Shown piece after piece: positions 25,657-40,355 of a stretch of DNA of 64,000 nucleotides (positions within the stretch are counted from its first letter, which is position 1; each line of letters starts with the position of its first letter). Source of the DNA: Microcebus murinus (lineage: Eukaryota; Chordata; Mammalia; Primates; Cheirogaleidae); assembly GCF_040939455.1 (NCBI RefSeq), contig NC_134108.1, positions 9,887,501 through 9,951,500 on the forward strand, read 5' to 3'. A model generated the notes under the pieces. The model did no database searches and was not told where the DNA came from. It saw nothing but the letters and a program-made list of their open reading frames with translations. The translations under genes and the position numbers were made by a program.

Positions 25657-26460
25657 AACATTTCATATTTTAAAAGTAAAAAGTCCATGATTTAAATACT
25701 TCATTATCTTTCAGTTCAAGCATTATTACTCAAACAAATAAATCCTAAAAAGCAAGATATCATTCCATGTAGAAGGATGCACATTGGATGAATATGGGCA
25801 TAAAGAACTGACATGCTTTATACATAATCAAGCTTTCAGAGACACTAAAAATGTATTTCTGTTTTATCTAATGATGATGCAAAGTAAAATGTTTGCAAAC
25901 AGGAAGTTTATTTCGTCTAATCCACAGCCTACAGTACTTCCTAATTATTCCTCATAGCAACACTATAATCTAACACTTTCAGAAGGGCTGTGATTTCTCT
26001 GACATAGATGGAGGTCCTCTAGTGAAGGCAAGCTGTGAAAAATCGGGAAGGAGAAAGGTGCCGTTTACACATTTATCTACTCGGCTCACACCTTCACCAG
26101 AACAGCACCAGCCAGTTAAACATTCAGTACTGCAATAATTTTGTCTCCATCCTTTTGACAATTTGTTTCACGCCTCATTTGCTATGAAGAGTTAAAACAT
26201 TTTAGTCAATCTCGAGAAAGCAATTCGATTTTTTCCACAGCAAAATGCACAACCTATTCCAACAACCAGGCCACCGGTTAAAGTTCAAACTGCAACACAG
26301 ATAGAAATCAAGTACTTTCTTTCAAACGCTGTAGAAGGAAAAAAACACTAACCGGTCTTATATTTATTTTCAGTGAATGTAAAACAAAATCAAGTAAAAC
26401 AGACTTCCACACACTTGTTCCAAGCAGCAGTTTCTCTCCTATTAAAAAAAAAAAAAAGTG

Positions 26461-26745
<285 letters not shown>

Positions 26746-26748
26746 TAA

Positions 26749-26792
<44 letters not shown>

Positions 26793-26799
26793 TTTTAAG
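26746..26799. repeat. (TA)n microsatellite with T run
   Basis: About 18 TA units following the (AAAT)n tail of the preceding Alu, ending in a run of 12 T. Such tails commonly seed microsatellites and are likely length-variable. Confidence 0.9.
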
Positions 26800-27126
26800 A
26801 AAAGCAGACAATCTCCCTATTCTTGCCATCCTTAGACAACATGGCACAACTCTGGACAGAATGCTTCAAATCTGAGACAGAAATATTTTCCTATAATAAT
26901 ATAGTTTTTTATTAATTTTTAAAATTTTAGATCACCATAATACATGTATACTGTTGATAACACTGAAGATAGTTTCAAAAATAATGATTACTCAAGATCC
27001 TATCTTATTTATAAAGCCACCCAAAATTCAAGTACCTTACATTCTGTACTTGCTAAGAGCCATGCACAGTACCAGTATGTCTAAACTGTTTTAAATATTA
27101 TAAGATTCAACTAAAAGTCTCTAGAG

Positions 27127-27309
27127 CACTGTCCCACAGAGCTTTCTACAATGATGGGACTGCTCTAGATCTATCATGCTAACGATAGATAGCTACACCG
27201 CGATACTGAGCACTTTCAATGTGGCTACTACAACCTGTCATTTTATTCCATTTTAATTTAAATAGCTACATGTGGCTAATGGCTATCACACTGGACAGAG
27301 CAGTTCTAG
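27127..27309 (+). mobile_element. MER5A-like hAT DNA transposon fossil
   Basis: Resembles the MER5A consensus: cactgtcccacagagctttctacaatgatggga at the start, an internal 'gagcactttcaatgtggct' segment, and 'aaatagctacatgtggctaatggctatcacactggacag' at the end. It is a non-autonomous hAT-Charlie relic. A short tctagag-type repeat flanks both ends. Confidence 0.8.
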
Positions 27310-27426
27310 AGTGCACTTTTAATGCTGAAAAGGCTTTTTGTTGGAAAAAGATTCTTCAGACTTCTCTTTAGGAAGAGGAATGGTAATGAAAAGTAAACCA
27401 AACATAAAGACAAACCCCCACACCCC

Positions 27427-27451
27427 CTCACACACACACACACACACACAG
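27427..27451. repeat. (CA)n microsatellite
   Basis: A run of about a dozen CA units preceded by C-rich sequence. Likely polymorphic. Confidence 0.9.
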
Positions 27452-27525
27452 TCATCACAAAAGAAATAGTTTAATTCAAATCTGCTTCCTAACTGGCAGG
27501 GCAGAAGGGATACATATTATTATTA

Positions 27526-27820
27526 TTTTTTTTTTTTTTTTGGAGACAAGGTCTCACTCTGTCTCCCAGGCTAGAGTCCAGTGGTGTCATCATAGCTCAC
27601 TGCAGCCTCAAACTCCTAGGCTCAAGTAATCCTCCTGCCTCAGCTTCCTGAGTAGCTGTGACTACAGGCATGTGCTGCCATGCCTGGCTAATTTTTCTAT
27701 TTTTAGTAGAGATGGGGTCTGGCTCTTGCTCAGGCTGGTCCCAAACTCCTGAGCTCAACTGATCCTCCTGCCTTGGCCTCCCAGAGTGCTAGAATTACAG
27801 GCCTGAGCCACAGAGCCCAA
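27526..27820 (-). mobile_element. Alu (AluJ-like)
   Basis: Reverse-orientation, full-length Alu beginning with a 16-base T run, then ggagacaaggtctcactctg, ending ..gcctgagccacagagccca. It is the last Alu before a 26-kb Alu-free zone. Confidence 0.93.
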
Positions 27821-28189
27821 CATGTATAATTAAAATGTTTGCCATGAGGTAGGGGACCCAGTGGACACCTTAAAGCCATGTCACCTAGGACCCCCAGAAG
27901 AAGAAGACTCTTGTTTCCCCTCTGTTGGGAGTCTTCCTACTGTGTGGCCTCTTCAATGATTCTGTTTTATATGTCTCTCTAACCAAGTAATATCCCCCCC
28001 TTGGTGGGAAGAGGAACTCTTTCCTCATCTACTTTTCCAATATCCTCATAGATTAATAAATGTGAATGCAAGCAACCAAAACAACAAAAATCCTATTATG
28101 ATGACAACATCTACAATACAAATTCAGAACTACTTGCCTGACTCAACTCATGCCAGTCACTCTTGAGAGGTAATACAGCATATCTGAAA

Positions 28190-28400
28190 AGGCAACGGAG
28201 CCACACACCTGGCTTCTACTGCACCTATGTAACTTCTTACATGTGTGCCTTGGGCGTCCCTGGACTGTGCCTTTGCTTACTCATCTAGTGAAAGGAGTAT
28301 AGTAATAGGACCCACCTCACAGAAAACATATAGGGGTTCTTGGCACAGTACTTTGCTAATAACTGCTCAGTAAGTTACTTGATATTATTATTCAATACTT
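28190..28400 (+). mobile_element. MIR SINE
   Basis: Nearly full MIR: 'gccacacacctggcttctactgc', 'cttgggcgtccctggactgtgc', 'gcacagtactttgctaataactgctcagtaag'. Confidence 0.65.
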
Positions 28401-28904
28401 AATATTTCAGTACAATGGCAAAACAACTAATTTCCCTTTGAGGTTTCACACAGCATAATACTTGAGAGGGGACATGTATGTGAGCTACAATGTAAAGAGT
28501 GGTTTCATTATATATAGGTGGTAGAAAACACATGCCTGAGTTACATAACAATTTTAACATCGAAGAATAACCTATGCACACAGAGAGAAAACTGTTTCAG
28601 AATTGCCAAGTTTTTTGCCTCCAATCCTGAATGACAGCTTTCAAACACAATGATCTGTTTAAGGAGTTTCTCCAGACGCTCACAGATGTCCCCACCAGAT
28701 CCGCTGCATCACTACTTCAAGGTGACCATCTAGTTTAACAAAGAGATCAAGAATACCCAAAATATACTGGCAGTACTACAAAACTTTTATTTTCTGGAAA
28801 TACCTGTAAATAATCTTTACATAAATGTGGCTTGTTCCCCTCAGCCTACAAAGCTAGTGAAATATCCCCCACCCTTAACAAAGCAAAAGGGCAGCATAGG
28901 CCTT

Positions 28905-29020
28905 GAAGCTCTTCTGACTCAGGCTGGACTCCTGGTGCCATCACTTGATGGTCTTGGTCAAAGCACACAAGTCCCCCAGTCCCACGTTCCTCAGAATCTA
29001 TGAAATGGGGAAGACAAAGC
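28905..29020 (+). mobile_element. MIR SINE fragment
   Basis: Left half of a MIR: 'cttctgactcaggctggactcctgg', 'cttggtcaaagcacacaag', 'gttcctcagaatctatgaaatggg'. Confidence 0.55.
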
Positions 29021-30099
29021 CTGTCATCTAGGACCGTTGCAGAGCAAGCATACACAGAGTTCCACCACGTGCCAGACACGACCCCAGCCACTGGGGACAC
29101 AAGGAGGGACAGAAACAACAAGAGACAGGCATCCTGCTATGCCTGTAAGAACAGCGCCAGGTCCCCTGGGGAGGAGACAATGGCCAGTGGCCGTTTAGGA
29201 AGTCATGCCATGAAGTGCCCAGCACAGCGCCTGGGCACAAAGAAGGCAGCACAGTCAGCATGAGTTCTCTGCCCCTCTCTTCCAATTAAATAAGAAGTTT
29301 TTAAAAAACAAACCAAAAAACCCCACTCCTCTTCCACCCATGTTGAAGGCTCCTTCTCATTTCCCGTCCCCTCCTCAGTCTACTGTGACGTGCCTCCTGC
29401 GCCACGCTCCAGGGGCCTTCCCCAGTGCTCCCGTGGCTGCGCACGCCTTCCTTCCAGAACCTGTCTTCCCAAGGCTTTCGTGGAACTCTCCCCAGCTTTT
29501 CCATCTCCTTTTTTTTTTGGCTCTTTGGGTGGCTCTTTTTGCCCCTTAAATGTTCGTGCTCCCTAAAACTCCTCAACACCTCTCTCCTGCCCAGGGCAGT
29601 CCCAAGAACACAAACTGCCCTCCTTCCCTCTCCTGCTCCAGGGTCTCCACTGAGCTGTCAGGAACATGTCTCAGACCCAGCACATCCAACCACAGCCTGG
29701 CACTAAATACATAGGATGATTCGAAACGAGAACATCTTAAAGAAGTTACAGTCCTGTATGCTTTCTTCCCATGGAGCCAGATCAAGAACCTGTGTTTGTG
29801 CCACCTCTTCCACCCAGCCTTGACAGTGGCATCAGGGCTGCCATTGGTCACTGCAACCACTGACAATGGAAATGCTACTTTTGAAAACTGCTGTGGCATA
29901 AGAGGCGCATGCTGAGCATCTATAATACTACAGAAATAACCGTGACAGCTTCTTTACAAATCAATTTTTATTATATCTTCATATATGGTCCATCCCATTA
30001 TTAAATAACCAATTTTTGAAAGTGTTCAGTTCTTTTTAATTCTCTTATGCTGCTGTTCGTCCCTACAATAAAAGGTACAACCCCATGTGGACCGTTGGC

Positions 30100-30270
30100 C
30101 TGCTATCTCTGGGATTAAATTTCACTTGAAGGTAAGCTTTATGAAAGCAGAGGCTGGGTTTTGTCATTGCTCCATCACCAGAGCCTAGAAGACTCTCTGT
30201 CACACAGCAGGCACTAAACAGATATCAAGCTCTGAATAGATGGCAGCATCTATTTGGTGAATGAATGAAG
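30100..30270 (+). mobile_element. L2 LINE 3' end
   Basis: Typical L2 terminus: 'tttatgaaagcagaggctgggttttg', 'cacacagcaggcactaaac' and 'ttggtgaatgaatgaag'. Confidence 0.7.
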
Positions 30271-32709
30271 TGTGCTCACAAGTAGCAAGTATCTGGCAAT
30301 TGCTGGCAATCAACTTGGGTCTCCCACCTACCACCAATCCTACTCCCCATTCTTCCTTCCCAGGGTCTTTTGAGGTATGGAAGGTATCCCTCTAAATGTC
30401 TCTTCCACCAGGTTGGGATCTCAGGCACATGACATTTGGCTTGCTTCTCAATGCCTTCCCTCAGAGGTCACAAGCCCCTGGTTAGCACAGTTTCTGCTCC
30501 TTCCCCGAGGCTTGGCAGAACTCACTGCATCCCACTACCTGTCTGCTTCTGCAAGCTCTTCTCTTCTAACCTGCTGCCCAGAGCTGCGAGACTAACTTCC
30601 TCCGCTTTGTACTTGTAATGTGGCAAAAAGGAACGTTTCCGGGGGAACCAAATAACTATCATCCATGCCTGAAAAAGGAGGGAATGGTTTGATTCTTCTC
30701 CAACAGAGTGAAGTTCATGAGCATTGTGACAGTTATTTTCTTAGGGCTTTCTCAGCTGTTTCAGAATGTTGGCATTGCTGAAAATCTTACTACTAGATGA
30801 ATGATACATTATTACTAAAATCCTCTGAAAGGGTAACACAGGTAGCCAGCTGGTAGCTTTCTAGGCAAAAGACACCTTTGATCGTAATGATCCAGATTTA
30901 AGTGTGGCTGCTAAGATACTAAAGATGCCCATTTCCTTCATAAGCTTTAAGAATCAAACTAAATTAATGGCCCTGTGTTAGCACAGCAAAAGCCTAAAAA
31001 AGCAGGTTAAGATTTGGGTTTTTTTTTCCCTGTCAGTACTTAAAAATAAACTGTCAACTCATTTGCTTCAGACAAGTTAGGTGTAGCCAGCATTAACTTC
31101 AAAAGACTATAAATCCATGATCACACTAGTGGTGACATATTATTATAAACAATAAAGCAAAGAGAAATATTATAAAAAAGGAACAAGAGATGGGAAAGTC
31201 TTCATCTAATTCTAAGCTAAAAACAGCATTACGGGAGGTATATCATTTAGAAATATTCTCAGCCTCAAATTAAGGAGCAAGCAGGAGAAGAGGAAAACAC
31301 AAGTTGAAAACCCAGAAAACACGCATGAGCCAAGCCAGCATTCTGACCTTTCACACTGCTCAGACGCTTCAGCCATTCTGGTTAAGTGAATTTAACATCT
31401 AACACCTTCTAACACAAGGTTATGAGCCAAACTGATTTGTTTTAAGGCTGTGAGATTTGGATTATTGGCAAATTTTAGAAGAGGGGAATAAGAGGACATA
31501 AAAGGAAACTTTTCCCAGTACTGCACTTCCCCTATAGGTTGTAACAGGGAAAAGAAAAGACTAAAAGGGTCTCAGGACCCATCCTGACATCCTAAGGCCT
31601 TAGCAGCCTAGAAGCTCCTCAGCTAGGGCAGCGGCCGAGCGGGAGGCCTGCCAGTGAGTGCTTTCAACATCTTCCCAACACCACTGACTCTGGCTCCAAA
31701 ATGACCATGTGGCAACAGCAGAGACAGAAATAACCATTGACTGTATGTCATGAAATAACCTTGCCAAAGAAATGGAGGCGTTTTCTGCCTTACATTTGTT
31801 TTTTAACTATGCATTAGCATCTTGATTATTTTAAGATATGCTAATTTTGATGTTTGGTTGACAACTTTCAGCCCCATAGTAGTTGACTCTAGACACATAA
31901 CAAACACTAAATTTTGTTTTATTGGTTTCTTACTCTAAAATTCTCTCTTCTGGCTGCCTGTTTTCTCATTCTCTCCCATCTTCTGGCCTCCCTTCCCTTA
32001 ATCCCCCCTTCACACTTCCTTGGATGCACAGAATTCTGGACTTGTAACACCAAGTGCCCTTGAGACACTGTCCAGTCCATTCATCCATTCTCTTGTCCAA
32101 AAAAAAACTGACTAAGCCCCTACTATGTGCTAGCCACTCTTCTAGATGCTGTCCCCACCTCCCACCCAACACATCAGCCACACCCACTGAAATGGGCCCA
32201 GACGGAAGAGAATCTGTTTCTCTTTAAATATCAACAAACTATTTCACAGTCTCCCTTGATAACTCTAAGCAATGACCCAGATTGTGGTATGCGACAGGTG
32301 AAGGTAAACTGAAGTCCACTGACATTATCAGAAAAACCCAATAGCCACCCTCCTGCCCTTGTAGTACATATTGTTTCCTCTTCTTTGCGTAATAACAACT
32401 ACAAAGCCTAAACACACTAAAAGCTCCTTAATTATTAATGTAATTTTACATATCTTAACAATAACAAATAAAGTTTATTAAAATTTCAATTCCAGCACTT
32501 CAGTGACAGCACTTCAGCACTTCTGTGACAGAAAGGTGAGCTTCCAGGCCACTCCACAGCCTGACGACACGGCACCCAAATGCCTAGAGGCAAGGAGGTG
32601 GGGGACCTCATCCACCTCCCTGGGTGATTCTGAGGCACAACTGGGTTTCAGAACCACCAGTTTAGTGGAAAGACCACAGCATCGGACAAATTTCCTAATT
32701 CTACCAGTT

Positions 32710-32835
32710 GACTAGTCTATAAAACAGGGATGATGATGACGCCTTGGCAAGACCACTGAAAGAATTACAGGTAATACATACAATATGCCTGGCGCACATA
32801 GTAGGTGTCCAATAATGGTAGCTATTATTGATATT
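32710..32835 (+). mobile_element. MIR SINE right half
   Basis: 'ctataaaacagggatgatga', 'aaagaattacaggtaatac', 'atgcctggcgcacatagtaggtgtccaataatgg': a clear MIR right half. Confidence 0.7.
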
Positions 32836-35800
32836 ATTGCTTTTTATCATAGCCCTATTATTATTTATAGGCTAAGTCTTTCTAAGTCTTATGGGCTAGT
32901 CTCCTAAGTCTTTCTATAAACCTACATTTCTTTATTTGCGAGACCAAGAATAAGAAGCAGTGTCCCTGTAAGAGTTTTATCAATCTCTCCTAACTAGAAT
33001 GAGAGGCCAATCACACGCTTCCCCCCATAACAGTCCATACAGGCCACCTTTTTAAAAATCATGCAAGGTTCGGCTGCTGACTCATAACCACCTTGACATC
33101 TCTCCTGCCCTGTCTCACGCGGCTGGCCACTTCCTTCACTCCATGCACCTTGTTCTCCCAGGAGGACCACTCTGCATGTGGCCACCCTGACATTATTCAC
33201 ATGCCTGCCTTGCTACTTGTCCAATCACAGAATTACGTTGTCTTCTCAGGGGCTGGCCGGTCCTCTTCACCCTCACCTCTACATTAATCTAATCTCGTGG
33301 ATGTACTTGCTGCTCCGTCTTCCCCGCTGCACATAAAGATGCCGACAACACGTCAGTCCTATAGCCCACGGGCTACCACTACTCATGTCTGCCATAAGAA
33401 CTGAGGTCCATAAAAGCTCTGCATGACTGTGATAAGATACTTTCACCATTTTTTTTCCTTAGTCCTCATATGAAGATGAAACAAGCCTTCTTCAGGTCAA
33501 AGGATAATTTTGCTTCTCCCTTATTGGACTGTATCCATTAAGCACATTCCCCACACAGACATCCTAAAGAATAACCTCTTTTACACCCAAGGAAAGAGCC
33601 AGGTATCTACAATATCTCCCACAGTGCCTATAACGGATGCTCTGACACATGATATTTCATAAACCGTAATGTACACAAGACAAGCTCAGCTCTGAAAGCC
33701 ACACAAAAGCACTCATAAATTTCCGACTGTACTAATCACCCCTCCTTTTGCTAAGAAACTAGATGGAGTACCACTTCAGACCTATTACTCTTACAATGAG
33801 AATGTCCTTTCTGCATACTCTGTCGTGTCAACCTAATCAAGCACCAGGACTATTATTTAGACTGAATTTCACTTTAATTTCATGTATGTTTATTAACAAG
33901 GCAAAGATATACATCCTTTAAAAATATTTATCTAATAAAAATCCAATAATTCACTGCTACTTTTATTAATCATTACAAAACTAAGAATGCTCACATGAAT
34001 AAAGTTCTAAGTATCAATTCATTTCAAAATTCCAGACACAGGTCATACATTCATCTGTCCAATTTTCTAATGACTTCTGCTTTTGAAAGGCTTGTCTAAA
34101 TTAAGTGTATTTGAGCCCACAATTGTCCAAAATGTTAAAAGTATTTAATTCTCAAGCAGCATTAGGAAATAAACAAAAATTCAAAAAAGATTTCAAAATT
34201 TAGGTCAGAAAGGAAAAGAAAGAGTAGAGTCAAATTAATTAGCAATGCCCATAATGACAATTTCCTTTTATAAAAATTCCATTTATCTCCCTCTACCTAT
34301 CTGTTGCTCTTCAGATACCGCACATCTGCACTTTATCCATACCAAGAACATTTCCATCCCGGGCAGGTGGAAAGCGTGCCTGCCTGCGCACACTGCCTCC
34401 CTGTGTTAGCTGTCCGCGTTCCATTTGAATCCAATTTCCTTGCATTACCTCTGCCCAGGTCAAGGATGAATGGCTGTCAAATTCCCAGTGGAATAAAAAG
34501 AAAAACCCTTTCTTCCTGAGGCAGCAAGTTTCAATTCACAGAGCACATGGCTAATCTACATATGTGAAGGTCACAGCACTTCAGTCAAAGAGGTTAAGAA
34601 TGGAACAGCTCACGTAAGGGGTTGTCTTAAACATCCTGGCATGATGCCCAACAAGTACGACTGTTGAAAAGCAATAGATAGCTTCTGGCAGCAGCAAGGG
34701 GAAAAATATTTTGATCATGTGGTATCATACACACTACCTAGTTTATTTCACGTGTGAAACTTTGAGAGTCCCTAAAAAATACCACATATGCAAATCAAAT
34801 CCAGATTTCAGCTTCACCAGTTTACTCATGCTAGTACACCTTCCTCTTCATAAAATACATTTATATGGAATTTGTAGACGCACTGAGAAACAGCTGATTA
34901 CAACTTCTTTGCATTAGTTTTTCCATGAACATGAAACTACTGAGACCAGGAAAGGGTATTGAGACTAAAAAAAACATTCCTTTAAGTTTTTCAAATATAA
35001 CTATCTTAAATAAAATTCATCTCCATTTCCCTCCATTTTTCCTTTCCTCCTCACTAATATAGCAATATGGAAAATTACAGGAACTTGATGCAAATAAAGA
35101 CAAAATATAAAACTGCATTTTGCAACCCATCTTCACTAATTGTACAGTGAAACACTGGTGCTTTAAAGTGCGCCTAGTTCTGACCAATTATCACAAGGGA
35201 GGAGGAAAGACAGTCTTGCCGCACACGATGGACACCAGGTGAAAGGGGAGAAACCAAGACTTGCACAGAGCGTGTCTCTCTCTGCCTGCCGTAAGCACGG
35301 CACCTTCCCGAAATGTTTTCTGCATCAGCCAAATGAAATTAAAGGGAGTTGGCACTAAGGGGGGGAAAAGGTTAGATATTCAAACCCAGCAAAGTCATAA
35401 CAAGTGTGACTGTAATTTTAAAAACGTTTCAACGAGTAACAATAATAAACTATTTGTTTTAAGCATGGAGAAAATAAAGTAGCAGCAAAGGATCCATTTC
35501 ACCAATTTGGAAGTTGTCTGCCTACCACCAATTTCCCTCAACTCAAAATTTAGATTGCTTATGAGATCAGAGTTATTCAATCCATATTTCTAATTAAATG
35601 GAATAGTAAGCAAAATAAAAATCTCTCACAAACTATCTTAATTAATTTAATTACCTATATATACTTAGTAGTCTAAGGACATCCCTGTATGCTAAACAAT
35701 GAAGGCAATGTTTAACAATTTACAAATATCTCTGGGTACAGTGCCCCTACACCAAGGTCACCAAATGTTTGTTGACAGTAGTGAAATTAAATTATTCAAT

Positions 35801-36134
35801 TACATATCTTCTGAATTTATTTTTCCTTACCAGTTAGAAAATATGACGATAAAAGAAAGTAGGAAAACAGCAAACAATTTAGAATTGATAATAACTTAGT
35901 TTTCCTGAATATTTGGCAAGGTAAAAACATATTGGGCAATTAAAAAACTGAAACAGTCTAGATTAGAAATAATCTTCAATATTAACCTATTTGTTCTGAG
36001 AGGAAAGACTGACAGGCTGTTTAATTAACTTGTTACATTAACTAGTACAGAACCACCTCTAACTCATTTTAATTCCTTGCCCATGAGAAAATACAGTCCT
36101 TTGTTACTCCATCAAAATGTGCTTTCCATTGCCC

Positions 36135-36275
36135 AGCAGTACACCAGCATCTTACAAAGTCGAGTCCTCACAAAAATTCTATGAATATTCTTTCCATTTT
36201 TTTAGAAATGAGGAAACTTACAAACCACAGAAAGGTGAAGTAACCTGCCTAAGGTCACACAGCCAGTACTATGCA
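36135..36275 (-). mobile_element. MIR SINE
   Basis: Reversed MIR: 'ttttttagaaatgaggaaact' and 'gtgaagtaacctgcctaaggtcacacagccag'. Confidence 0.7.
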
Positions 36276-36299
36276 ATCTTCCAGTGTTCGCTAACCTGC

Positions 36300-36565
36300 G
36301 AGCTTTTTGCCCTTGCCCTTATCTCCAGTCCTTCAAGGGCTCTCATCAACCAAGTTTTCGCATATCAAACCTCATTTGCTCTAGGAGGCTTCCTGCTTCT
36401 ACCCCCTGCCACCCGCCACCCCATCTATGTGAAGTGCCCCTCTAACATCAAACGTCTTGCATGCTGTACTGTGTGGCATGCTTATTGGTCTCCGAGGGAT
36501 CCCATGATCCAGCACACTGCCAGGCACAGCAGGCTCTCCACAAACACACGTCTGATGCACCATGA
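36300..36565 (+). mobile_element. L2 LINE 3' region
   Basis: L2-like: 'aaacctcatttgctctaggaggcttcctgc' through 'cagcacactgccaggcacagcaggctctcc'. A 188-codon open frame across this and the preceding MIR is therefore not a gene. Confidence 0.55.
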
Positions 36566-39134
36566 TGCTCTTGCTATGATAACACAAATTTATAATTCCA
36601 AATCCCTGACATACAGGAGACTGCTCAAAACAGTGAAGCTCAATGAACTGAATATCAAATCCTTCATGCTAATGATAACGTGAACCCACTTTAGCAGAAA
36701 AATCACCATAGGAATGACACCCCAAACAAAATCCCAATTAGGATCGCTTTCTCATCAATGACATAGCATCAAAGAACAATCTCCAAGTACACTGACCTTC
36801 CACATGAAACAGTTAGCACTGACTGACTTTGCAACTCATATTGGAATTTATACATTCATCAGGATTTCAGTTTGGATACATTATCAACTACTCTTCAAAT
36901 ATTTCTTCAATGATGTACTTTGAGGATATAGTTTTCTGCATAACAACTGCAGAGGAATAATGTAGTCATTCACTTTAATTTCCACTTCGTAAAACACCAG
37001 GAGTCTATGATAATTCACCAGGGAAAATTACAGATCATATGTTATATTTACTCTTTGTATCTTAAGCACCAAGTGGTGCTCAGTGAATATTTGTTCATAA
37101 TAGAATTTTATTCCTGATAGTTTTATAAATCTCAGCATTAAAAAAAAATTCTCTATATCTTTGAGACAGGCCCCTGGCATTCTCAGATTTGACATTCCCT
37201 GTTTTGACTATTTGTGAGTAGCCCTAAACCTCCATGAATAGTAAACTATGATTTTGCTAAGGACCAAATCATATATTCAATGAAGTTGAAACAGACACAG
37301 AAACAAGTTACTTAGCTAATGAGACCAAATTCTAGTTCCCAGAAGCTCCAAGAAGGCTAGCTCTAAATTTCTGAAACTTCATTCCTTTGTAAAAAACATT
37401 AATAGTCCTAAAAATCACTTTCATGATTTTTGCAGATCATTTAAGTGGAAAGGTTTAAAAGGTATAAGAAAGGAATGATTCTTGGTGAGAGAAAAGAATT
37501 TGCTAATTAAGGACGCAATATTGAATAGGGTAGCAGCTTAGGTGCAATGATATCAGCCTTACTTAGGCTCTATGGGTACGCCAACATCAATTTATATAAC
37601 TGTTGAGCAAGAGTCCCAATCAGTACAAAACTATAGTTTGTAAGAGAAACTACAGTGGAATGCACAAAATCTGTGTTTTGCATAGGTATCAGTTTATATT
37701 CACTGAATATATCTGGGATCTAGTATAGTTTAATAAGCTGTTCAGTGGTGCATAGACAATTAGGCACTGTTTAAAAAATTCAAAGCAGCACAGAATTTTG
37801 GAGCTGGGAGGGGCTGGGCATCACACCTAATTGATGGAGGCAAGGGCTTGTTCTCAGTCACATCCTGAGGTGCAGCAGATCCAGGAAGCAAACCAGAAAA
37901 CCAAGCCCCACAGAAGAAAGGCAAGTCTGCAAAGAAGAGAGTGCCACAGACAAATGCCACACACTTACACTCATGCGCTGAGTGAAGCTTTTCAACAACT
38001 CTACCTGGCAAGCAACATTCCAGGTAAGGAAACAGCCCCTGCTGGATGGCAGAGAAGATGGGTGCTGAAGCCTACAAATGAGCCAAGGTCTAACCAAGTC
38101 CAAGGTCATGCATGTCTTTTCCATTACATCAGGATGCCTCATGATGGACTCTTATTCTCTCATAAATCCTCATAATCACTGAAATAAACTAATATACAAC
38201 AAATATGCCAGGTCTCTCAGAAATATGTCTGCTTCTTCAGAAAGATACTTGCTCAGCAGTAGCAATGTTTCACATTTCTATTTCCAAGGTCATTTATAAT
38301 TCATTGGGTAAAGTGAATTTACTATAAAAATAAGACCTAGAAACAGAAAATTTAAAGGACATTAAAATGGGTTTATAGCTTTGGTATATGGTCACTGAAC
38401 CTCAAAATTTGGTTCTTAAAATTTCAGAAATTAGATGCCAAATTCTAGATAAATTTTAGAATTACCAATCATTTCAAAAATAAAGTCATGAAGTATGGTG
38501 AGTGGTTTAACTTCTAAGACACTCATCACAAAAAGAAACAGGAGATACTAAGAATTCTGGAACTGCCTCCACTAATCATCAATGCCTCGCTTTCTGAAAG
38601 GTTTATTTCAGGACCCAGAAGCAGTAGCTGAATTTACTCCTCAGCCAGCATACATTATCTAAACAGTTACCAAAAATACCCCAGCAATCCAAGTATCTTC
38701 CTAAATCTGAACAGACTGTTTTAACTTTTTTTCCAAGAATCTATGTAATGTAGAAAACTGAGAAAAAGAAAAAGGACCATTCTATATAAATTTCAAAGTG
38801 ATTATATTTTCCTTCTTTTAGTTATCATTCTCTGTAGTGGATCTATATTTTGCTCTGGCACAAAGCCAGGAATTGATTGGTAGAAATGGAAAAGAGTCAC
38901 TAGATCACATCAACCATATCACCACAACCTATAATTACTTGTTTTGCCAAAATTCACTCCCCCCCTAAAAAAAATGCAGGCCAATAGACTGTTGATCCAC
39001 ATGGTTGCTATTTGCACTTTGTTTAAATGAGCCAGTTCTAAGTCAATGATGTTAAAACACCATGATCCAGGTATAGTGGGTCAACTTCAGCAGTCTCTGC
39101 ATTACCTGCACACAGAAACAGCAGCAATCCCCAG

Positions 39135-39220
39135 AACCCTGCTACTGTCTGTGTCTGGCACACAGCTCATTATTAACAAAGTGGGTGCTCAATAAATATT
39201 TGCCAACTGATTGGAGTAGA
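39135..39220 (+). mobile_element. L2/MIR 3' end fragment
   Basis: 'gtctgtgtctggcacacagc' then 'gtgggtgctcaataaatatttgcc'. Too short to separate L2 from MIR. Confidence 0.55.
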
Positions 39221-40234
39221 TATTTATCTAACATACACATCACAGCATACACAAATGCTAAATGTTTACACCTTAAGGAAATAATTGCTGTTTCTCAGCA
39301 CAATCTCTTAAATAACAATTCATTTCCTCTGTGCCCTCTATAGAATCTGGAATTAGAAGTACATAACAAATCTGCCAAAGATGCGACCACATATCAGCAT
39401 CAGCAGCAGTTAAAATACAATTCTAATACGTTGCACACCAAAAAAGCCTATTCACGAGACTAACCAGGATCTAAGAAGCAGCCCTTTGCAGCTGCCTCTA
39501 AAATTTAATTTAAAGGCCCATCATCTTAATTTAGTCATTTCATACAAGAACTTCTAAAGTTTTGCAGTGGAATAAAAAAGAAAAATATCAGGAGGAAGCA
39601 CAAACTTGGTGGCAAAGAACATTATGAAAAAGGACACATCATCACCTGGACTGACTGTTTGCTCTGGGGTGGGGGGGTGGGAGGTGGGCAGGATGCCTAA
39701 AAACTTCAAACCCAGAAAGAACAGAACAAAAGTATCTCTGTAAATGATTTTTACTAATAGTAGAAAGATAAAACTAATAATTTTTTCAGAAGAGGCTAAA
39801 AATGCAAAAGGTGAGAAAAATAAGAAAAGGGAACAGTGATCGTGGTAATAGTTCATTTATATATCCTATTATCTGACAAAGTCCCAGGTTTCTCTCAAAA
39901 TACCTTTAAACTTTAGAAAGGCTCCAAAAAGTTGGTTTTAGAACTTCCAATAACATAACTGGCAACGAAACAACTAACCTACACAACACACTTCTACAAA
40001 CAGACCAAATCTATGAGGATCACCCCAAAGTTAAAATTGAAAGGTAGTAATAGACTAATTAAAAACAAAAACAAAAATACTATTAGCATTCCAATGGAAT
40101 ATCTGTGGAAGAATTTACTGCAAACTATGAAGTGACAAGATTAATGGCTATAAAAACAAGACCGTTTTACTTACAATACATATTAACAGTTAACTATTTT
40201 AAAGGCTAACATAAAGAAAGGGAAGAGAAAAAGT

Positions 40235-40355
40235 TCTCGAGATGGATGGTAGTGATGGCTACACAACAATGAGAATGTATTTAATGCCACTGGATAAAAA
40301 TGGTTAAAATGGTAAATTTTATGTTATGTAGAGTTTACCACTATAAAAAATATAC
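40235..40355 (+). mobile_element. L1M-type LINE 3' end
   Basis: 'gagatggatggtagtgatggc', 'atgccactggataaaaatgg', 'gtaaattttatgttatgtag': the 3' UTR of an old L1M element ending in an A/T-rich tail. Confidence 0.75.

Noticed and set aside
36117..36683. 188-codon open frame on the plus strand
   Set aside because: It crosses a reversed MIR and an L2 fragment, has no recognisable domain and lies within an ARID1B intron; the frame is open by chance.
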